This document shows positions 1 to 7,601 of a stretch of DNA of 64,000 nt, piece after piece. Source of the DNA: Arsenicibacter rosenii (GTDB lineage Bacteria > Bacteroidota > Bacteroidia > Cytophagales > Spirosomataceae); the NCBI RefSeq assembly GCF_001870735.1, contig NZ_MORL01000025.1:1-64000 (forward strand). The letters are read 5' to 3'. A program made the position numbers and the translations under genes. Positions within the stretch are counted from its first letter, which is position 1. The number at the start of each line of letters is the position of its first letter. The notes under the pieces are model-generated. The model did no database searches. It was not told the origin of the DNA and saw nothing but the letters and a program-made list of their open reading frames with translations.

Positions 1-784
1 CACTCTCGGTCATCACGCCACCGCCCGTCCCCCCCCTGTTGTTCACAAACAGACTGTTCAGGTAGTAACCACTGCTACGGTACTCATACACCGCTCCCCC
101 GCCGCCTTCGCCTACATTGTTGGCAAAACGTGAACCCGTTACCGTCAGGCTCGTCTGATTGTTGAACATCGCCCCGCCTAAACCGGACGTACCCTTAGCC
201 ACATTATCGCTGAACTCACAGCCCGACACCAGCAGGATGCCCCCGTTGGTATACAACCCCGCACCCAGTGACTCCAGACTACCGTCTCCCCGGCTGTAGC
301 CCCCGCTGATGACAAATCCGTCCAGCACCACCGTACCCGCATTGCCCTCGTTGCGTACTACTTTGTAGACATTGTCCGCCGCATGACCCGATGTACCGAT
401 GTCCCCCGACAGCGTGGTGCTTGAGGGCTGTCCCGTCACCGGCCGGATTGCTGCCCGCTCGCTCAGACTAGCTTCCGTACCGGCAAAGCCCCCGTAGAGC
501 TGCACCCCGTTCCGCAGCCGGAAGCTTGCCGAACGGTCGGAGCCGGTAGTGGGCTTGTAGAGTCCGCCGGCCACCCACACCTGCCCGCCGTTCAGGGCCG
601 ATACCGCATCAATGGCTCCCTGTAGGTCTGCCGTCGCGTTCTGCCAGCTGCTGCCGTCGCCCGATCCGGTTGCCACCGGCCTGACGTAACGGATTACCTG
701 CGCCGAGGACGAAAAACCAAAGAATAACATACTGATGATCAACGACAAACGTGCAGTTTGCAGAATCTTTATCCGACTTACCAT
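1..784 (-). CDS. secreted right-handed beta-helix protein, partial (3' end outside window)
   Basis: An open frame runs without a stop from the ATG at 784-782 to the left edge (261 codons seen). It begins with a signal peptide (basic start, hydrophobic LSLIISMLFFGF, then SSAQ) followed by VIRYVRPVATGSGDGSSWQNA, a typical opening for Bacteroidota parallel beta-helix surface proteins. After that come Gly/Asn-rich rungs such as VLDGFVISGGY and VTGSRFANNVGEGGGGAVY, as in polymorphic outer-membrane or pectate-lyase-like repeat proteins. The role is probably cell-surface adhesion or polysaccharide contact, but no catalytic motif is visible in this part. The missing C-terminus may hold a type IX sorting domain (inference). 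A -7 box lies about 67 bp upstream at 851-858. The fold class is fairly sure; the function is not. Confidence 0.8.
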   Translation of the reverse strand, partial: MVSRIKILQTARLSLIISMLFFGFSSSAQVIRYVRPVATGSGDGSSWQNATADLQGAIDAVSALNGGQVWVAGGLYKPTTGSDRSASFRLRNGVQLYGGFAGTEASLSERAAIRPVTGQPSSTTLSGDIGTSGHAADNVYKVVRNEGNAGTVVLDGFVISGGYSRGDGSLESLGAGLYTNGGILLVSGCEFSDNVAKGTSGLGGAMFNNQTSLTVTGSRFANNVGEGGGGAVYEYRSSGYYLNSLFVNNRGGTGGGVMTES

Positions 785-850
785 AATGATAATGATTACA
801 CTGCTCCTAAACCGACAGGTAATAACCAGGCCAAGAGCACTTCATGGCAT

Positions 851-858
851 CAAAAGTA
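851..858 (-). promoter_or_regulatory. -7 promoter box (TAnnTTTG) of the beta-helix gene
   Basis: On the minus strand the sequence reads TACTTTTG, an exact match to the Bacteroidota -7 element. It lies about 67 bp upstream of the ATG at 784. No convincing -33 TTG was found at the right spacing. Confidence 0.45.
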
Positions 859-925
859 AATTAACACATACATATAATCAGAAAACATCAGCTTTTCAAA
901 ATCAGCTATTTCGCCAATACCACGT

Positions 926-977
926 AATAGAGACGTCCCCGCCTGCCAGTATTGCGGCAGACGGGGACGTCTCTATT
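926..977 (-). terminator. long hairpin behind the aztD remnant; repeat copy of the aztD terminator
   Basis: Arms 926-947 and 956-977 pair over 22 bp with one wobble and an 8-nt loop. The inner core (GACGTCCCCG and its complement) is the same as the hairpin at 4102-4139 behind the intact aztD. The two hairpins also sit at the same distance from the homologous stop codons. It was probably a terminator that was carried along with the gene tail. Confidence 0.65.
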
Positions 978-990
978 GGCAGATTCGCTG

Positions 991-1063
991 TTAATGACCG
1001 GCGTTCGACTCAACACCCACTACCGATAATCGGTAAGGTGTAGCAGAGACCTTGAGAGTTTTC
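991..1063 (-). pseudogene. remnant of a second aztD-like gene (C-terminal 23 codons only)
   Basis: The reverse strand encodes KTLKVSATPYRLSVVGVESN followed by AGH and a stop. This matches the last residues of the intact protein at 4160-5359 (KTIKVSATPYRLSVVGVESN, then ADH). The similarity stops abruptly near 1065, where a different gene tail on the other strand begins. Similarity continues past the stop into the hairpin at 926-977, so gene end and terminator were duplicated as one block of about 140 bp. Confidence 0.8.
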
Positions 1064-1068
1064 TATGA

Positions 1069-1299
1069 CTCCGGCTGGCACCCGGACAGCTCTACACCGA
1101 CGCGACCATCACGCTGCTGATGCCGTCGGTACGGAGCCCGGACCCGGACCTGCTGACGATTGAGTAGATGGCCGGTGCCATTCCCACGCCCCTGCCCTTC
1201 CGCGAGCGCCTGCTCATTGTATGGCCGCAGGTAAGCGGATTGCTGGCTACCACGGTTGTCTGTTTCGCCCTGGCCTACCCCTCGTTTATGCGGCGGTAA
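1069..1299 (+). pseudogene. remnant of an ABC-2-type transporter permease (C-terminal tail, internal stop)
   Basis: In frame 1 the tail reads GQLYTDATITLLMPSVRSPD, then PDLLTIE, an in-frame TAG at 1165-1167, then MAGAIPTPLPFRERLLIVWP and a hydrophobic helix (SGLLATTVVCFALAYPSF) with a basic end before TAA at 1297-1299. A large loop, one last membrane helix and a basic tail is how many ABC-2 permeases end. The family call is from general resemblance. The N-terminal bulk is missing, and the TAG is a one-base change from CAG. A perfect 8-bp hairpin (1300-1318) follows directly. Confidence 0.6.
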
Positions 1300-1318
1300 C
1301 GCGGAATGATATTCCGCG
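1300..1318 (+). terminator. small perfect hairpin after the permease remnant
   Basis: Arms CGCGGAAT and ATTCCGCG pair perfectly over 8 bp around the loop GAT, directly behind the remnant's stop codon. No T-run follows, so terminator activity is uncertain. Confidence 0.35.
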
Positions 1319-1439
1319 AGATAATAGCCTGTTATCCGAAGACAGGGATGACCTCCATAACAAAGTAAAATTGAACGCTACAACAAAGCCGGCTGTCGGT
1401 TTACTACTGAATTTTGCTGCCGTAATTACAAACACAATC

Positions 1440-2399
1440 ATGAGCAAGCAAACAGTTTTAGTAACCGGCGGAACCGGCTTTGTCGGTATACACACGATTT
1501 TGCAGCTGCTGCAACAAAACTATATCGTCCGGACCACCTTGCGGTCTCTGCACCGGAAAACCGAAATTATTGAGGCGTTGCAGGCGGGCGGCCTCACCGA
1601 CCTTAATCAGTTATCGTTTTATGAAGCCGATCTGACTAGCAACAGCGGCTGGGATACGGCCGTTGCTGGATGCGATTATGTGCTGCACGTCGCCTCACCG
1701 TTTCCCATGACCCAACCCGACGACGAAAACGAACTGATCATTCCGGCCCGCGACGGGTCGTTACGCGTCCTGAAAGCCGCCAAGGCCGCAGGCGTCAAGC
1801 GCGTGGTTCTGACCTCGTCTTTCGCGGCCATCGGGTATGGTCCCCGCATACCGGGACACGTCTTTACCGAAACCGACTGGACAGACGAGCAGGCTCCCAT
1901 CATGGCCTACATTAAGTCTAAAACGGTGGCAGAGAAAGCCGCATGGGCGTATATACGTACTGAAGGCGGTATGATGGAACTGACGGTTATCAATCCCGTA
2001 GCCATTTTCGGTCCGATGTTGGGGGGCATTGCGTCGGCATCTATCGACGGCGTAATCAGGCCAATTCTGGCCGGCCAGGTGACCGAAAGCCCGGCATTTA
2101 CGTTTGGGGTAGTCGATGTCCGCGACGTGGCCGATATCCACATCAAAGCCATGCTTCACCCCGCAGCCAGGGGCGAGCGTTTTCTGGCTACGTCGGCCGG
2201 TGTAATGAGCTTTTATGATGTTGCTCAACTCATCAGGCAGGAACGGCCTGAACAGGCGACGGGCATCGGCGCCATGCAGCCGACCGGCGACACCTTTTAC
2301 ATTGAGCTGTCGAACCAAAAGGCGCAGGAGCTGCTGGACTGGCATCCGCGTGCGAAAGAAGCGGCCGTACTGGCGAGTCTGGATAGTATCGCGCGCTGA
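1440..2399 (+). CDS. NAD(P)-dependent epimerase/reductase, dihydroflavonol-4-reductase-like extended SDR
   Basis: A 319-residue extended short-chain dehydrogenase. The Rossmann motif is TGGTGFVG near residues 9-16. The catalytic serine region is LTSSFAA and the YxxxK pair is YIKSK. Family members reduce or epimerise small carbonyl compounds with NAD(P)H in the cytoplasm; the substrate cannot be read from sequence. The frame is open from 1221, but the first 73 codons lie over the permease remnant and are not SDR-like. The ATG at 1440 (MSKQTVLVTGGTGFVG) puts the glycine motif at the expected place. A strong terminator follows at 2424-2466, and an AraC regulator on the same strand may control the gene (inference). 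Confidence 0.85.
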   Translation: MSKQTVLVTGGTGFVGIHTILQLLQQNYIVRTTLRSLHRKTEIIEALQAGGLTDLNQLSFYEADLTSNSGWDTAVAGCDYVLHVASPFPMTQPDDENELIIPARDGSLRVLKAAKAAGVKRVVLTSSFAAIGYGPRIPGHVFTETDWTDEQAPIMAYIKSKTVAEKAAWAYIRTEGGMMELTVINPVAIFGPMLGGIASASIDGVIRPILAGQVTESPAFTFGVVDVRDVADIHIKAMLHPAARGERFLATSAGVMSFYDVAQLIRQERPEQATGIGAMQPTGDTFYIELSNQKAQELLDWHPRAKEAAVLASLDSIAR

Positions 2400-2423
2400 A
2401 AAAATAAAGCTGATTTCTGATCC

Positions 2424-2466
2424 CGAATGCAGAATTTATCGTACTTTCTGCATTCGCGCTTTTTGT
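2424..2466 (+). terminator. intrinsic terminator of the epimerase gene
   Basis: Arms CGAATGCAGAA (2424-2434) and TTCTGCATTCG (2446-2456) pair perfectly over 11 bp with an 11-nt loop, followed by a T-run (CGCTTTTTGTT). It separates the epimerase from the AraC gene. Confidence 0.8.
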
Positions 2467-2478
2467 TACAGACGACCA

Positions 2479-3267
2479 TTGGACATTAACCCGATTCACT
2501 CCTGCCACTTAGGCCCCGACATCTCACCGGAGCAATTCATTCCGGAGCACTTTTTCATGTACCTGTTAAAAGGCGCGGTGAAAGCCTATGACGGACAGAA
2601 ACGGTACAGCATGGCGCCGGGCGACGCGGTTATTGCCCGGAAAAACCAGTTGATGCGCTACACCAAATTTAAAGACGGCGATGAATTTAAGAAGATCATT
2701 ATCACGCTCGACGAGCCGTTTTTAAAGCTGTTTCTGGAACGTCATCCGTATACGGTTAGTCCGCCAACAAACCATGATGCGTTTTTACACGTACAGGATA
2801 ACACGCTTCTGAGATCCTACATCCGGTCGCTGGAGCCCTACTATGCGGGAGGTTTGCAGCTGGACCCAACCTTTGCCGATATTAAACGGGAAGAACTGTT
2901 ACTCATTCTGTTGCAGGCAGAACCGCACCTCGCGCAGGTTCTTTTCACGTTCGGAACACCAGATAAAATAGACCTTGAAGAATTCATGAACCGCAATTTC
3001 CGGTTCAACGTCAGTCTGGAGCGGTTTGCCTTCATGACCGGCCGGAGCCTGTCATCGTTCAAGCGGGATTTTGAGCGGATATTCGGGACAACACCAGGGC
3101 TCTGGCTCAAAAAGCGGCGGCTGGAGGAAGCGCATTTTAAAATCACGAAAGAACATCAGCGCCCCACCGATGTGTACCTTGAGGTCGGATTTGAGGATCT
3201 ATCCCACTTCTCGTTTGCGTTCAAGAAAGAATTCGGCTACTCGCCGACACAGGTCGCGGCGGTATAA
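2479..3267 (+). CDS. AraC-family transcriptional regulator
   Basis: The C-terminal 100 residues form a double helix-turn-helix of the AraC/XylS type: FNVSLERFAFMTGRSLSSFK, FERIFGTTPGLWLKKRRLEE, then VYLEVGFEDLSHFSFAFKKE ending FGYSPTQV. The N-terminal part (YLLKGAVKAYDGQKRYSMAP, GDAVIARKNQLMRY) resembles a cupin-like effector domain. The start is unsure. A terminator ends at 2466, so the frame's upstream part overlapping the epimerase is not used. TTG at 2479 keeps the domain's first strands; the first in-frame ATG is at 2557. It probably regulates the neighbouring epimerase or itself. The ligand is unknown. Confidence 0.8.
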   Translation: MDINPIHSCHLGPDISPEQFIPEHFFMYLLKGAVKAYDGQKRYSMAPGDAVIARKNQLMRYTKFKDGDEFKKIIITLDEPFLKLFLERHPYTVSPPTNHDAFLHVQDNTLLRSYIRSLEPYYAGGLQLDPTFADIKREELLLILLQAEPHLAQVLFTFGTPDKIDLEEFMNRNFRFNVSLERFAFMTGRSLSSFKRDFERIFGTTPGLWLKKRRLEEAHFKITKEHQRPTDVYLEVGFEDLSHFSFAFKKEFGYSPTQVAAV

Positions 3268-3290
3268 CGGGCGGATGATTAACGGCTGTC

Positions 3291-3857
3291 CTACAAAAAC
3301 ATATCGCCCACCGTAAAGGCTAATTCCGGAACCACGGGAGCGGCGGTAATCAGGTCAGTTGCCGTATAAATGTGTAACGTTTCCGGTGAGGTATAGGCAT
3401 AAATCCGCTGGCGTTTAGGCACGATATACCATACTAACTGCGCGCCGCCGTCGAAATAGTCCTGAATTTTTTCCAGCACATCCTCGTGCGATTCTGAATC
3501 GGACAGAATTTCAATTGCGAAATGTGTCTGCACCCGTTCGCCACGCCGGATCGCCTCTTTCTGCGCCACCGTAAAGTAGGTCAGGTCAGGTATGCGCTTC
3601 CGCGTTGCATCGACATACGAATCCACTTCCGGCAACAACACATCTCCATGCTGAAACTGAGCAGTTTTGATAAAGGAGCGGGTCAGAAATTCAGCAATAA
3701 AAATTTCATTTTGCTTCATGGCAGGCTTAGGAATAATGTTGCCGTTTACAAACTCATAATTCCCCCCGGTCGGGTGCTCCCGCTCCCACTGCTCAAACGC
3801 ATCGACAGTTTGCAGCGTTACCGGCAGGTTATCCGGTGTTATAGCAGTTGCGATCAT
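3291..3857 (-). CDS. Uma2-family (DUF820) PD-(D/E)XK endonuclease-like protein
   Basis: A 188-residue protein of the Uma2/DUF820 family, common in Cytophagales and cyanobacteria, with a restriction-endonuclease-like fold but no settled function. Family features are YEFVNGNII, PEVDSYVDA, RIPDLTYF, then the acidic core FAIEILSDSES with a downstream K and YFDGGAQLVWYIVPKRQRIY. An upstream ATG at 3884 lies inside the TAnnTTTG promoter box at 3882-3889, so the ATG at 3857 is chosen, leaving a leader of about 20 nt. It is convergent with the AraC gene, 23 bp away. Confidence 0.8.
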   Translation of the reverse strand: MIATAITPDNLPVTLQTVDAFEQWEREHPTGGNYEFVNGNIIPKPAMKQNEIFIAEFLTRSFIKTAQFQHGDVLLPEVDSYVDATRKRIPDLTYFTVAQKEAIRRGERVQTHFAIEILSDSESHEDVLEKIQDYFDGGAQLVWYIVPKRQRIYAYTSPETLHIYTATDLITAAPVVPELAFTVGDMFL

Positions 3858-3881
3858 ATCCTGTTTACGTTGGTATCTAGT

Positions 3882-3889
3882 CAAATATA
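3882..3889 (-). promoter_or_regulatory. -7 promoter box (TAnnTTTG) of the Uma2 gene
   Basis: The minus strand reads TATATTTG, an exact match to the Bacteroidota -7 element, 25 bp upstream of the chosen ATG. Its position argues against the earlier in-frame ATG at 3884. Confidence 0.5.
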
Positions 3890-4095
3890 CAAAAAGTGCC
3901 GGACATTTGGCCTGTACGATTGTTCTTGCGCAGGTTCCGGCGTTTATGCGTTTTATAGGTACAAAAAAGGTATATCCAATACCTTTCGGGCAGGTAATGT
4001 ACAGACGAAAAACACCTTACAATGTATAAAGTAAGTTTAAACAATGCCAAGCAGTACGTTAATTTTCACATCAGCGATTCCGGCAACACCGCGCA

Positions 4096-4139
4096 ACAAA
4101 AACGTCCCCGCCTGCCCGTGTTCCGGCAGACGGGGACGT
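4096..4139 (-). terminator. intrinsic terminator of aztD
   Basis: On the minus strand a 15-bp stem (4139-4125 with 4116-4102; one G-U pair, 8-nt loop) is followed by TTTTTGTT. It starts about 20 bp after the aztD stop. A near copy with longer arms sits at 926-977. Confidence 0.85.
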
Positions 4140-4159
4140 CTCTATCAGCAGATCTGCGG

Positions 4160-5359
4160 TTAATGATCGGCGTTCGACTCAACACCCACTACCGACAACC
4201 GGTAAGGTGTTGCCGAGACCTTGATGGTTTTCTTGTTAGCCATGTTAGCCGTCTCTATCTGAAGAATCTGTCCGGTTTTAGGCTGGGTAATGTACAGGTA
4301 TTTCGAAGTTGCTTCAAGCTGAGGCTTCTGTGTCTCAGCCTTGTCGGTCGCCGCGATGACGACTGCGCTTCTCAGCAGTTTGTTGGTTTTCAGGTCGTAT
4401 ACCTGCACTTCGCCGGAATGAAGCAGCACCACAAGCTGATTGCCGGAGTAGTCAACTTTACACTGCATAATGTCCTTGCTGGCAACCACCGGCGTCACCT
4501 TGCTGTTGGCTACGTCGATCAGGTAAGCGCCCATTGCAGCCGTATACCCGACAAATACGCCGTTTCCTTCCAGAATTGTGCCGAACCAGGCGGTGCCGAA
4601 ATCGGCCGGATGGGCAATCAACCGCTGGCGTCCGTTGGCGTCGACAACCAGAATCCCGCCCGACGACCCGAACAGGGCCACTTTGCCATCGCTCGCATTC
4701 CCGTGAATACCTTTGGTTTGTACCGTCGATGCGTACACCTGCTTACCGCCCGCGTCAATAACTTTCACGCGTTCGGGCAACGTTCCGGCTACTGAGCCAT
4801 CTTTCTCCGTGATGGCATACAGACCATTATCAAATTTTGTCATGGCTCCGTGGTGCGCTGCATTACCGGCGCTAATCCGCGTCATTTTAGCACCGACATT
4901 GTGAAAATCCGTCTCCTGCGCAATGTCGAGCGTACCATCACCATCGTTGAAAATAATCAGTTCATTGCCCTTGCTCTTGAAGTGTGTCGGCAGTTTTCCG
5001 TCGCTCGTAATGGCAGCCCACTTGGGCGTACCTTTCACATCTACATGATCGCCGTGATTTTCCAGACCGGTGTCAAATGCCTGCACCAGATTGTCGGCAC
5101 GATGTACCAGAATACCATACCGCCCCGACTGCATCGCATAGGTTGCCGCCATCGGAAAGCGGGCCTGCTGGACCAACACCTCCCCCGTCCGTGGGTTAAT
5201 CAACGAAACATCCGTCGTTTTTTCGTCCGTCACCAATACACGGATATGTTTGAATTCCAGCGCATCCTGTGGATCCACATTGTCATTCTGCTTACAGGCG
5301 CTGACCAGAACGGCCAGGCATACCCCTGCAAGGACTGAAAAGTAAAAGCGTTTGTTCAT
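4160..5359 (-). CDS. aztD: AztD-like periplasmic zinc metallochaperone (lipoprotein beta-propeller)
   Basis: A 399-residue lipoprotein: signal peptide ending in the lipobox VLVSAC (Cys about residue 22), then a beta-propeller-like chain. Histidine motifs typical of AztD zinc carriers are visible: HGDHVDVKGTPKW, KLPTHFKSKG, NAAHHGAMTKFDNG and KGIHGNASDG. AztD proteins hand zinc to a zinc-specific solute-binding protein in the periplasm. No aztABC transporter is in the window. The upstream ATG at 5386 lies in a dyad operator, so the ATG at 5359 is used. Two TGCAAC-N3-GTTGCA-type dyads bracket the promoter, consistent with zinc-dependent repression. The last codons and the terminator recur as a remnant at 926-1063. 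The family assignment rests on the histidine motifs and the propeller pattern. Confidence 0.7.
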   Translation of the reverse strand: MNKRFYFSVLAGVCLAVLVSACKQNDNVDPQDALEFKHIRVLVTDEKTTDVSLINPRTGEVLVQQARFPMAATYAMQSGRYGILVHRADNLVQAFDTGLENHGDHVDVKGTPKWAAITSDGKLPTHFKSKGNELIIFNDGDGTLDIAQETDFHNVGAKMTRISAGNAAHHGAMTKFDNGLYAITEKDGSVAGTLPERVKVIDAGGKQVYASTVQTKGIHGNASDGKVALFGSSGGILVVDANGRQRLIAHPADFGTAWFGTILEGNGVFVGYTAAMGAYLIDVANSKVTPVVASKDIMQCKVDYSGNQLVVLLHSGEVQVYDLKTNKLLRSAVVIAATDKAETQKPQLEATSKYLYITQPKTGQILQIETANMANKKTIKVSATPYRLSVVGVESNADH

Positions 5360-5378
5360 TAGTTTAATACCTTTTAAA

Positions 5379-5393
5379 TGCAACATAGTTGCA
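5379..5393. promoter_or_regulatory. probable repressor operator overlapping the aztD transcription start (Zur-like)
   Basis: TGCAAC-ATA-GTTGCA is a perfect 15-bp dyad. It overlaps the edge of the -7 box at 5392-5399 and covers the expected start site, where a repressor would block transcription. A zinc regulator (Zur/Fur family) is inferred from the target gene only. Confidence 0.5.
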
Positions 5394-5399
5394 AAATTA
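5392..5399 (-). promoter_or_regulatory. -7 promoter box (TAnnTTTG) of aztD
   Basis: The minus strand reads TAATTTTG, an exact -7 match, 33 bp upstream of the aztD ATG at 5359. Confidence 0.5.
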
Positions 5400-5416
5400 A
5401 CACCAAATCAAACAAA

Positions 5417-5431
5417 CGCAACAATGTTGCA
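5417..5431. promoter_or_regulatory. second copy of the aztD operator dyad
   Basis: GCAAC-AAT-GTTGC is a perfect dyad of the same design as 5379-5393, with centres 38 bp apart. It sits around the -33 region of the aztD promoter and may also affect the divergent esterase gene at 5554. Confidence 0.45.
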
Positions 5432-5553
5432 ATTAAAGAACACCTAAAATCAATACCCTTACCATACAGTTAGTTACATAACGGATGGCTTGCCAGCTAC
5501 CATACTCCTGTGATACAGTGCGTAGGTTCTGCCCGGTATGTGCTTTTACCGGT

Positions 5554-6852
5554 ATGAAAAAGATATGCCTGATCCTCTTCTGGCTGCAAGCCCAGGTCCT
5601 CCTGGCGCAGCCCGCCGAACGACTCATTAAGGTAGTCGTGGCCCCTGACCATACCGACTGGACCTATAAAACCGGCGAAACGGCCCGCTTTGCCATTTCG
5701 GTGCTTAAAGACGGCAACCCTGTCAAAGGGGCAAAGGTGCGCCTGGAGCTCGGTCCGGAAAAAATGGACCCGACCCGCAAAGAGACGGTCACCCTTACCA
5801 CCGGTACGCTTACCATTGAGGGCGGTACGATGAAAACAGGCGGCTTTCTGCGCTGCACTGCCTATACGGAAATCGACGGAAAAGAGTACAAGGGTCTGGG
5901 AACCGCCGGTTTTAACCCGCAGGATATCAGCCCGACCGTCGAAAATCCTGCCGACTTTACCAGCTTCTGGGATAACGCCAAGGCCGAACTGGCCAGAATT
6001 CCGCTCGACGCCCGCATGACGCTTCTGCCCGAACGCTGCACCGAGCGGGTAAACGTATACCACGTCAATATCCAGAACTGGGGCAACTCACGGCTGTACG
6101 GCATCCTGTGTGTACCCAAAGCACCCGGCACCTACCCGGCCATGCTGAAGGTGCCGGGCGCGGGCATCCGGCCCTATTTCGGTGATGTGGCCAACGCCGA
6201 AAAAGACGTCATTACGCTTGAAATCGGTATCCACGGCATTCCGGTGACGATGGATGTGTCGGTCTATAACAACCTGGCAGCCGGTGCGCTGTCGGGCTAC
6301 ATGCTCTTTAACCTCGACGACCGCGACCGGTATTACTACAAACGTGTGTATCTCGGCTGCGTACGGGCCCTTGATTTCCTGACGAGCCTGCCCCAGTGCG
6401 ACGCCGACCGGCTGGCCGTCACGGGGGGCAGTCAGGGCGGTGCCTTGTCGATTGTAACGGCAGGGCTCGACAACCGTATCAAATACCTGGCGGCTTACTA
6501 CCCTGCCCTGAGCGACATGACCGGTTATCTGAAGGGCCGGGCCGGTGGCTGGCCGCACATGTTTATGGGTGGCAACAACACGTTTACCAACAAGGCCGAC
6601 AAAATCAAAACGGTTGGTTATTACGATGTTGTCAATTTTGCACGGCAGGTAAAAGTGACGGGGCGGTATTCATGGGGATTCAATGATGAAACCTGTCCGC
6701 CCACATCCATGTATGCCGCCTACAACCTGATCACGGCTCCCAAAAGCCTCGATTTGTACCGCGAAACCGGCCACTGGACATACCCGGAGCAAACCGAAAA
6801 AATGAATAACTGGCTGCTGGAGCAGCTGAAAGGCAATGTAGCGAAGAAATAA
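5554..6852 (+). CDS. secreted acetylxylan esterase-like alpha/beta hydrolase (AXE1 family)
   Basis: 432 residues. A signal peptide (MKKICLILFWLQAQVLLAQ) is followed by an N-terminal beta-sandwich region (about 20-120) and an AXE1-type alpha/beta hydrolase domain beginning near QDISPTVENPADFTSFWD. The nucleophile elbow is GGSQGG, the acid is probably Asp in WGFNDETCPP, and the base is His in ETGHW. AXE1 enzymes remove acetyl groups from xylan or acetylated sugars (carbohydrate esterase family 7 and relatives). It was likely acquired for plant polysaccharide use outside the cytoplasm. The open frame begins at 5485, but only the ATG at 5554 gives a signal peptide. It is divergent from aztD, and a hairpin terminator follows at 6875-6926. 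Confidence 0.8.
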   Translation: MKKICLILFWLQAQVLLAQPAERLIKVVVAPDHTDWTYKTGETARFAISVLKDGNPVKGAKVRLELGPEKMDPTRKETVTLTTGTLTIEGGTMKTGGFLRCTAYTEIDGKEYKGLGTAGFNPQDISPTVENPADFTSFWDNAKAELARIPLDARMTLLPERCTERVNVYHVNIQNWGNSRLYGILCVPKAPGTYPAMLKVPGAGIRPYFGDVANAEKDVITLEIGIHGIPVTMDVSVYNNLAAGALSGYMLFNLDDRDRYYYKRVYLGCVRALDFLTSLPQCDADRLAVTGGSQGGALSIVTAGLDNRIKYLAAYYPALSDMTGYLKGRAGGWPHMFMGGNNTFTNKADKIKTVGYYDVVNFARQVKVTGRYSWGFNDETCPPTSMYAAYNLITAPKSLDLYRETGHWTYPEQTEKMNNWLLEQLKGNVAKK

Positions 6853-6874
6853 AATGACCGGCATACCGTAAACC

Positions 6875-6926
6875 GCGTGCCGTCAGGCCATGCCTGTGTG
6901 GCGTAGCTAACGGCACGCTCTGTTTT
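6875..6926 (+). terminator. probable terminator of the esterase gene
   Basis: Arms GCGTGCCGT (6875-6883) and ACGGCACGC (6910-6918) pair perfectly, with a smaller hairpin CAGGC-CAT-GCCTG inside, followed by TCTGTTTTC. The rest of 6927-7043 shows no gene. Confidence 0.5.
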
Positions 6927-7043
6927 CGGACAACGAGCTACCGACGCCTGCGGCTGTACAGGCCCTACGGGCCATAGCCTCCGGCAACACGGCCAGAAAA
7001 GCCACCATCATCAGCCCCGTGCACCGCACGGGTACCAGAAAAA

Positions 7044-7086
7044 GCGATGCATGAGTTCACGTATGAACGGTGAGCCCATGCATCGC
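7044..7086 (-). terminator. distal hairpin terminator downstream of the HIT gene
   Basis: Arms GCGATGCATG (7044-7053) and CATGCATCGC (7077-7086) pair perfectly over 10 bp. On the minus strand a T-run (complement of AAAAA at 7039-7043) follows. It lies behind the nearer hairpin at 7110-7147. Confidence 0.55.
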
Positions 7087-7109
7087 TGCGTGATGTTTGT
7101 TTCTGGAGG

Positions 7110-7147
7110 AAAAAGGTGCCCGTGTCCTGAATGAAGCCGGACGGGCA
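7110..7147 (-). terminator. proximal terminator of greA-HIT
   Basis: Arms 7117-7127 (TGCCCGTGTCC) and 7139-7147 (GGACGGGCA) form a bulged stem. On the minus strand it is followed by CCTTTTTCC. It starts a few bases beyond the HIT stop. Confidence 0.65.
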
Positions 7148-7152
7148 TCGCC

Positions 7153-7545
7153 TCAGGCGAGGTGCTGGCGGATTTTTTCGGCCGTTTCGGTCAGTTCTTC
7201 CTGCGTTAATTTCAGCTTACTGTTGAAATTCATGTCCGCCATGCTGTTGAGCGGAATCAGGTGAACGTGCGCGTGGGGTACTTCAAGACCAATAACGGCC
7301 ACCCCGATGCGTTTACAGGGAACCGCTTTTTCAATAGCCGGAGCAATTTGTCTGGCAAACTGCATCAGACCCGTATACAACTCATCGTCGAGGTTGAAGA
7401 GGTAGTCCACCTCTTTTTTCGGGATCACCAGCGTATGCCCGACGGCACACGGGAACACATCCAGAAAAGCCAGATAGTCGTCGGTTTCAGCAATTTTGTG
7501 GGCCGGAATTTCGCCGGCAACAATACGCGAAAAGATAGAAGCCAT
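7153..7545 (-). CDS. HIT-family nucleotide hydrolase
   Basis: A 130-residue histidine-triad protein. The diagnostic motif near the C-terminus is HAHVHLIP (His-x-His-x-His). The opening ASIFSRIVAGEIPAHKI and the central GHTLVIPKKEVDYLFNLDDE are typical of the Hint/HinT branch, cytosolic enzymes that split AMP-lysine-type phosphoramidates. The frame is open 15 codons further, but the ATG at 7545 (MASIFSR) matches the family start. It lies 56 bp behind greA on the same strand, probably one operon, as often seen in Bacteroidota. Confidence 0.92.
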   Translation of the reverse strand: MASIFSRIVAGEIPAHKIAETDDYLAFLDVFPCAVGHTLVIPKKEVDYLFNLDDELYTGLMQFARQIAPAIEKAVPCKRIGVAVIGLEVPHAHVHLIPLNSMADMNFNSKLKLTQEELTETAEKIRQHLA

Positions 7546-7601
7546 GCCAGTTTTGTTGTAGGGTGAAAGCGCCGTGCTGCTGCACGGCAACGCCGGACAA
7601 A

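Noticed and set aside
735-1043. Open frame of 102 codons on the plus strand
   Set aside because: It overlaps the beta-helix start, a promoter box and the aztD remnant, and has no recognisable features.
1221-1439. N-terminal extension of the epimerase
   Set aside because: The stretch covers the permease remnant and hairpin, and the Rossmann motif would then be 80 residues too far in.
4022-4795. Plus-strand frame of 257 codons opposite aztD
   Set aside because: It is antisense to a well-supported lipoprotein gene and has no domain likeness.
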